From Escarpia spicata (lineage: Eukaryota; Annelida; Polychaeta; Sabellida; Siboglinidae): a stretch of DNA of 64,000 nucleotides. Under the pieces are notes generated by a model, which saw only the letters and a program-made list of their open reading frames with translations, made no database searches and was not told where the DNA came from. Below are positions 59,151 through 64,000 of the stretch, one piece after another. The position numbers were made by a program, and so were the translations under genes. Position 1 is the first letter of the stretch. Each line of letters begins with the position of its first letter. The DNA lies in the NCBI GenBank assembly GCA_963995525.1, contig OZ023216.1, positions 53,947,611 through 54,011,610 on the forward strand, written 5' to 3'.

Positions 59151-60569
59151 TCTTAAACCGACAGTGACTAAGGTACATTTTCCACTAGGAGCATCCATTG
59201 TCAAAACATATATTATATTTATTATGGCAACACATTAACATTAATATCGTGGTAAAATGTGGATAACATGCTTGCGATATAACACTGTATGCAGTGATCC
59301 TATGCTCACAAAATTTTTATTATGAGCCAAAAAAGCCTTGAATGTGATTTTATCATGTGACCTCGATCTGGAATCGGCCAAAAAACACAAGAAATGGATT
59401 CCCCATGCTCGAAAACCCCAAAAGTGGTCTCATTTATGGTTCTACTACTTTTGGTTCTCAAGTTATTACACAGCCTATCTCTGGACGACGGCCATATTGA
59501 ATTTGTCCAATATGGCAGCCACAGCGGCAGCTCAGCTTGGCTCCCGCGAAACATTTAATGTCATGGCCATATCTAATGCTAATCCAAAAATGGTGCTTGT
59601 AGAAAGATGTGAACAATTGAGGTGTTTTTTGAGGATAAGCCCACTAACTTCCTGGATTCCCAGGCACTGTGAACAGGCTGGGCTTGTCACTGTATCTACT
59701 TCAGAGAAAGGTTTGATTGCCAACCTTGTGGACGGGGAGCGGGGTGAGATGCGACGGGGGGTCATTGCGGAAATTGTTTTTTTGTCAGGTAAGCAGCCCT
59801 GCCATTGTATTTTACTGTTAACGTGGTGGTGCGGTTGCAAACCAAAGTACAACAAGGAACGAGTGATGTCTAGACAAGTGTACGAAAACAAGATAATTGT
59901 TTATGATGATGATAATGATATATATATATATATAATATTTATATGCAGTTTTACAAGATCCAGCTAACATTACAGCGCAGTGGTCCAATAATGATGGCAT
60001 GTCGTGTGTTTATTGTGGCACTGAGTAATGTGGTCATAGTGGTATACCAATATTAATAAACAGACCAACTGAATACATTTCCGTTCTACGCTTCAGGCGG
60101 CTTTGTTTTCAGCTGCCCAGTGGTTCAGTTACATGTCTACTGTAATTGCAACATCGGTCACATATCAGCACCAGCGCGCAACATAACGTGTAAATTGCCA
60201 AGGCTTAACCGGGCCTGTAACATAAAATAGTTGCGGGACCATCAAAGGATGTGAAGGTCCAATAATATCAGCAATCAATCCGCTGCCGTAATTTTAGGAT
60301 TTTTAATTATGTGTGATTAAACCATAAGAACATCTAAATGCAGTTTTTATATTTTAAATGCGGCTTTTCCCTTTAGTGCATGCGCCCCTGCTATTTCATC
60401 ATCATAATTTCCCGCAAACGTCATCATGCGTTCTTGTTGTTCTTTTTTTGCTAAAATACATCACAATGTATTCACTCAGGGCACACACCCCGTTGCTACT
60501 GTAATTCAGCGGACATAGGTCTAAAGTTCTCACGAACTCGTTGTTGCAGTATCAACCCGCCGTGCCCAG
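59151..60569. other. Intergenic DNA with one unrecognised ORF; no supported gene
   Basis: A 209-codon plus-strand ORF (59,338-59,967) contains a donor-like TTGTCAG/GTAAGC at about 59,789 and ends in an AT microsatellite. An antisense 119-codon ORF overlaps it. Neither has a motif I recognise. Composition around 59,480-59,540 (GACGGCCATATTG, CAATATGGC inverted) suggests a small inverted repeat. An AT/GATGATGATAATGAT microsatellite lies at about 59,903-59,945. Confidence 0.35.
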
Positions 60570-60854
60570 TTATATAATACACGGTGCATATACCGGCGCT
60601 ATCTTAAGACATTTCCTTTCACCTCGTTTCGTATATTCCAGCTTGTCGCGATTCTCATGATTGAAGAGTTCGAGAGTGTTCACATGGTTCGCCACATTCC
60701 TACCTACTAAGGAAAACATATTCCTGGACAGCCTAATGTCATTGCTGACAACAAATTGTTCTTGCTTCAACTTGTCTGTTAGCCGCCTTGATAGCAAGTC
60801 TATTTTATCAGAATTATACTCCAGCAACTCTAATGACATAGTTATATATCCCAA
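60570..60854 (-). CDS. Unidentified 94-codon ORF, possible exon
   Basis: The minus-strand ORF has a balanced, hydrophilic composition that looks more protein-like than the AT-rich surroundings (LLEYNSDKIDLLSRRLTDKL, NDIRLSRNMFSLVGRNVAN, LELFNHENRDKLEYTKRGER). The likely initiator is the internal ATG of TMSLELLEYN, 5 residues in. An acceptor-like CACATTGCAG lies about 35 bases upstream, but the frame there has a stop. No family is recognised. It may be an exon, a retroelement remnant or a chance ORF. Confidence 0.25.
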   Translation of the reverse strand: MGYITMSLELLEYNSDKIDLLSRRLTDKLKQEQFVVSNDIRLSRNMFSLVGRNVANHVNTLELFNHENRDKLEYTKRGERKCLKIAPVYAPCII

Positions 60855-61159
60855 AATTGGTCGATATGGTTAACCAAACCCTGCAATGTGTAATAAAGAA
60901 GCTGTTGACTGAAGCCCAGGAGCTGGCAGGTAAACCCAACACCCGTTTTCCAATTACTCCTACAGTCCTATAGTAGATTGTTGACACTATATAAGTTATA
61001 GTCTCGTCAGCCTATCTACGCTGTATATTACAAAGCATGTTTCTGTTGGCATTCCATACATTTTTACACACAGGAAATAACATGCATTCTTGAACTAAGA
61101 GCGAAACGGTCACACAGTTGGCAGACATAAACATTTAAAATGTATGCATTGTATTAATG
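60855..61159. other. Intergenic DNA, no gene seen
   Basis: No supported feature. Confidence 0.5.
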
Positions 61160-61680
61160 TGTCAGCTTAAGCACTACACATCTGGGCGTCACTTTGTCTA
61201 TTTCACAAACTAGTGAATTGGCATGTGTTATTTCCAGAGTAAAGGGTTTTGGACAATCTTCTTTCCTTTATACAGGCATATGCCACTGGAACAGCTTGCC
61301 AATCGAAACAAAACAATGTCGATCTAAAATTAGTTTTACAAAAAAAGGTGACGACCCTTTTATATAGTAGATTGGTGGCCCATGAACACAATCTTTACGT
61401 TGCGTCTTAATATTTAATGCAAAATATTTATTTATTTATTGTATTTAAATTGTTTGCAATTTTTACATATATAATATTTTTTAAATCGTACTATTTATCT
61501 ATTTTGGTTTAAGTTTTTTATACTATAATTATTTATTCGCTATTTTTAGGACTACATTGGAAATAAGTGTATTATGTATGCTTTTATGTGCTATCCTCGG
61601 CATTATCATATATATGTCATATTACTTCTAATTATGTAATGCATGCATATCATTTTACTGAATAAACTCACTCACTCTCA
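61160..61680 (+). mobile_element. LINE 3' end: ORF2 C-terminus, 3' UTR and CTCACTCACTC tail
   Basis: The plus strand reads LACVISRVKGFGQSSFLYTG then ICHWNSLPIE and SKISFTKKGDDPF. This matches the terminal segment of LINE ORF2 (x-S-F-L-Y-x-G-x-x-x-W-N-S-L-P). Two TAG codons end it near 61,366. About 300 bases of AT-rich 3' UTR follow, including GGACTACATTGGAAATAAG, and then AATAAACTCACTCACTCTCAC at 61,661-61,681, a polyadenylation-like signal plus short tetranucleotide tail. The copy is severely 5'-truncated, as most LINE insertions are. Confidence 0.7.
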
Positions 61681-61859
61681 CTGAAACAAAAATATGTTCT
61701 GTCTAGATTCCTAAAGATTCGTTGCCTGTTCACAGGTCTACCTGTTTCATGAAATTACTTATGCTAGTATTTAGGCAAAGCTTTGCAATGTGTGGGACTA
61801 GGCCGTAGTAAATGCATATCCCTATGCTGCACGCTTCCAGGCCTCACAAAGTTTCTGTG
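61681..61859. other. Intergenic DNA, no gene seen
   Basis: No supported feature, except a possible very degraded first unit of the adjacent direct repeat near 61,805-61,835. Confidence 0.4.
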
Positions 61860-62150
61860 TGGTTACTGTCTGCGGTGGATGAAGCAATATGTCTCACCCA
61901 TCGTGTGCAGTGATATTTCCATGCAAAACGGCCTTTTTCGTTAATTTGAAATAACTGTTCTCTTGATTAGTGCTGTAGACAGTGGATGAAGCAATATGAC
62001 TTTCGTTCATTCTATGCAGTAATGGTTCCATTCTATACCAACTTTTATTTGTTGGGAATGACATTTCATTATAAATTTACTTGGCAAGTGCTGTAGACAG
62101 TGGATGACGCAGTATGACTGGCATCCATTGTACGCAGCACGACCGTGGGG
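61860..62150 (+). repeat. Three-copy degenerate direct repeat, spacing 107 and 118 bp
   Basis: The core GTGGATGAAGCAATATG occurs at 61,875 and 61,982, and as GTGGATGACGCAGTATG at 62,100. Each copy is preceded by CTGTCTGCG or CTGTAGACA and followed by a CATT/CATC ... TGCAGT or CGCAGC stretch. The spacers between copies are less similar. The 107-bp spacing of the first two copies is unrelated in sequence to the satellite. Confidence 0.8.
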
Positions 62151-62369
62151 AGCACGACTAAAACCACCCTGGCACACAATTCATGTTCTCACAACTTCGT
62201 GAATAGGTGTTAGCATACCCGTGGTATTATATAAGTGTTGAAGTATGACTGGCATATATCAATGAGCAAGATCGGACACTGTGTATTGCTAATCACTAAT
62301 TTAATGGTATACTGCATGGTAATCTTCACACACCCGAAGCAGTTTAACACACTGGCAGAGCCCTGGGGT

Positions 62370-62392
62370 GGGGGGGGGGGGGGGGGGGGGGG
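62370..62392 (+). repeat. Run of 23 G (G-quadruplex-prone homopolymer)
   Basis: An uninterrupted run of G residues follows CCCTGGGGT. Such runs are polymorphic, can form quadruplexes, and are prone to sequencing length error. Confidence 0.95.
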
Positions 62393-62650
62393 TTGGACCT
62401 CCGCTACAGGAGGCATGGTGGAGAAAATGACCGCCCCACCTTTGCTAATCTTGTAAGTTAATAATTGTGTTTATATATTATCCCGATGAGTATGTTTGTG
62501 TATATCTGATTGATCGATATGTGATTTGAATCCTGTTGGTACAATTATTAAGTGACCTTTACCAACAATACCCTTGTGTAATTCAGACAGCAAACAAGCT
62601 CAGGGTTCTGCCATTAAGCATCAGCAGGGTATAAATACTGTTTCGTTGCA

Positions 62651-62677
62651 TTACACGTATTACACGTATTACATGTA
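62651..62677 (+). repeat. Three-copy 9-bp microsatellite (TTACACGTA)
   Basis: TTACACGTA occurs twice in tandem and then once as TTACATGTA. Confidence 0.9.
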
Positions 62678-62889
62678 TTCAAACGTTAATTACGAACCAA
62701 TGTAATAAATACCTTATCTATACCAATCAATTATTAGGACGTATAGTGCCTACGTTACGTTACATTTTCATCACTATTTCGTTGCTATGTGGTGCTTGCT
62801 TGATGGCAGTACAGTCTGTTTACTCTAATTGTGTTTGAATGTATTTTGTTTGTTTGTTTATAGATTGGACAAGCGGTATTTGTCGCATC

Positions 62890-64000
62890 ATGTCGATATT
62901 CGCAACATCAAAGAAAATATTCTGGTTCCTGTTATTCATAACGCTTGTTATCACCGGTTTTCTATTTTCCAAGACAAAGTTCACAGTCGTTAAAAATAAA
63001 GAACAGACAACACGAAAGCCAACTGTACTTTTCAATATCGCAGAATTAAATGCAATTTTGTCACGGAAGTATATAGCTGAATTGGAAGAAACCCGCCGGA
63101 AGTTACTGCAAACGAATATAACAACAAAGGTAGTGCATCGGAATCTTTCTGCGCTGGACGGAAAGAATCACAAACTGTTTAAATTAATGTTGACAAAACA
63201 TCGCGAGGAGTTACACAGTATTTGGTTTTCGGAAAGCGACAATGTTCTTGCCCCATTCATGGCGACGGAATACTATAACGCCATAATGAGTGACTGTGAT
63301 GTGTACAAGCGACGTCGTCCCGACTACAGCAGCATATGTTACACCCGACCCGAAGACGTCGAAAACCCGTTTCCATTTTCGAAAGTCGCAAAGAAAGATG
63401 TGATAGTGTCGCGTTTCTCGGATAATTCGGCTACACAAACACGGTATAATTTTACGTATATTATCGTGATTGCCGGCGCTTTTGCGACGCCAAACGGGGA
63501 TGTCATCAAAGGCGACTGGAAGATAATTCCGTCAAGTTGCCACATAATCGAGCAGTCTCATTACTTCCAGCCGGCAAAAACTCCTGCGCGACATCGGGAG
63601 GTGTTCGTGTTGGCGCAGTACCGGGGAAAGACGTTCTTCCACTTTCTCGTCGAGAATCTCACACGCATAGCGGCGTACTTGTCTTTCCTGATACGCCACC
63701 CAACGATAAAGGTCCTCGTGCAGAGACAAACCGGATTCACGCTCCACTTCTTGGCGGCGCTTGGCATTAAGTCGTCTCGCTTGGTGTCTGAAGACGTTCA
63801 GGCCGACATTGTCTATATGCCAGCAGGCACACCGTGTGGTCACGCGACGATCTTCAATGCGCAATTGTTGTCGATGCAGGTCCGGGCACTGATGTCCGAC
63901 CCGGCGCCACTCCGTGACACCGTTATCTTGATTCGCCGCTCTAAGAAACGGTGGTTCGAACACCACGACGACATCCTCGCCATGATACGTAAACACGCAG
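62890..64000 (+). CDS. GT61/DUF563-type glycosyltransferase, type II membrane protein, incomplete at window end
   Basis: The frame is open from ATG 62,890 through the end of the window (370 codons so far, no introns in this part). Residues 1-9 are short and basic. Residues 10-26 (IFWFLLFITLVITGFLF) form one hydrophobic segment, the signal-anchor of a type II Golgi protein. A stem region of about 120 residues follows. The catalytic region shows FFHFLVENLTR at 249-259, matching the H-x-x-x-E-x-x-x-R signature of the GT61/DUF563 fold, then IKVLVQRQTG, and VILIRRSKKRWFEHHDD at 345-361, the I-x-R-R motif near the sugar-nucleotide site. Relatives transfer xylose, GlcNAc or arabinose to glycans; the substrate here is unknown. 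No stop or frameshift is seen, unlike all neighbouring coding remnants, and codons are more GC-rich, so this is probably a living gene. The start is chosen because it gives the anchor and follows the acceptor site. Confidence 0.8.
   Translation, partial: MSIFATSKKIFWFLLFITLVITGFLFSKTKFTVVKNKEQTTRKPTVLFNIAELNAILSRKYIAELEETRRKLLQTNITTKVVHRNLSALDGKNHKLFKLMLTKHREELHSIWFSESDNVLAPFMATEYYNAIMSDCDVYKRRRPDYSSICYTRPEDVENPFPFSKVAKKDVIVSRFSDNSATQTRYNFTYIIVIAGAFATPNGDVIKGDWKIIPSSCHIIEQSHYFQPAKTPARHREVFVLAQYRGKTFFHFLVENLTRIAAYLSFLIRHPTIKVLVQRQTGFTLHFLAALGIKSSRLVSEDVQADIVYMPAGTPCGHATIFNAQLLSMQVRALMSDPAPLRDTVILIRRSKKRWFEHHDDILAMIRKHA

Larger units (their letters stand above)
62151..62863. other. Upstream or intron sequence of the glycosyltransferase gene; 3' splice site at 62,863
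   Basis: No ORF is supported here. A T/G-rich tract (GTATTTTGTTTGTTTGTTTATAG) ends in AG at 62,862-62,863, just before the coding exon. It is a plausible splice acceptor, which would put at least one 5' UTR exon further upstream. Confidence 0.5.

Noticed and set aside
59306..59967. Plus-strand 209-codon ORF as a gene
   Set aside because: No motif, overlaps antisense ORFs of similar quality and ends in an AT microsatellite. Kept only as a note in the intergenic entry.
62210..62456. ORFs with poly-Pro or poly-Gly tracts
   Set aside because: They are translations of the 23-G homopolymer, not proteins.
63211..63996. Minus-strand ORFs of 68-154 codons at the window end
   Set aside because: Antisense to the open, motif-bearing GT61 frame and without recognisable domains.

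Overview
This is a eukaryotic, almost certainly invertebrate animal window with two sharply different halves. There are no bacterial-style genes. CR1/L2/Jockey-type LINE relics, splice-like signals, AT-rich spacers and decayed copies of multi-copy invertebrate protein families point to a marine invertebrate. A mollusc or other lophotrochozoan would fit, for example because one LINE 3' end carries an AATAAA-CTCACTCACTC type tail, but the phylum cannot be fixed from the sequence.

Positions 1 to about 46,625 are one uninterrupted satellite array of about 435 head-to-tail monomers of 107 bp. The array runs off the left edge of the window. It has nested higher-order structure: a left domain with blocks repeated at offsets of 3,955, 2,887 and about 7,272 bp, a central and right domain with a recurring unit of about 14-17 monomers (1.5-1.82 kb), a clean 1,819-bp tandem pair, and a near-perfect 5,240-bp tandem pair. 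The last 1.7 kb is more diverged and lacks these markers, as expected at an array edge. The short plus-strand ORFs in the array are by-products of the repeat.

The main discovery is the apparent origin of the satellite. Read on the minus strand, one monomer encodes a LINE ORF1-like (Transposase_22 / RRM-type) segment: SEGEDTDT, then LDIINDKMK, then IERSHR. At the right edge (46,486-46,803) the same reading frame continues out of the array into unique DNA. There it encodes what normally precedes this segment in ORF1 proteins: a coiled coil followed by PNFTFHGI. The array therefore looks like an amplification of about 107 bp from a retrotransposon ORF1, with the founder junction still visible.

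From 46.6 to 64 kb the window is a graveyard of mobile or multi-copy genes plus one real gene. It holds a decayed SWIM zinc-finger protein gene (minus, 48,164-49,141) joined in frame to a LINE reverse-transcriptase fragment (minus, 49,142-50,030). Next come plus-strand LINE relics (about 50,031-50,395 and 51,041-51,341), then a larger minus-strand L2-like LINE (51,342-54,336) with a mutated RT active site and a deleted endonuclease middle. A further LINE 3' relic follows (54,800-54,980). A pseudogene of a multi-copy invertebrate protein family with an H-A-E-A-D-T-R motif (minus, 56,810-59,150) comes next, then an unidentified 94-codon ORF (60,570-60,854), a plus-strand LINE 3' end (61,160-61,680), a small three-copy direct repeat and a 23-G run. 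The window ends inside the one gene that looks intact: a GT61/DUF563-type Golgi glycosyltransferase exon (62,890 to beyond 64,000).

No rRNA, CRISPR array or complete tRNA was seen.
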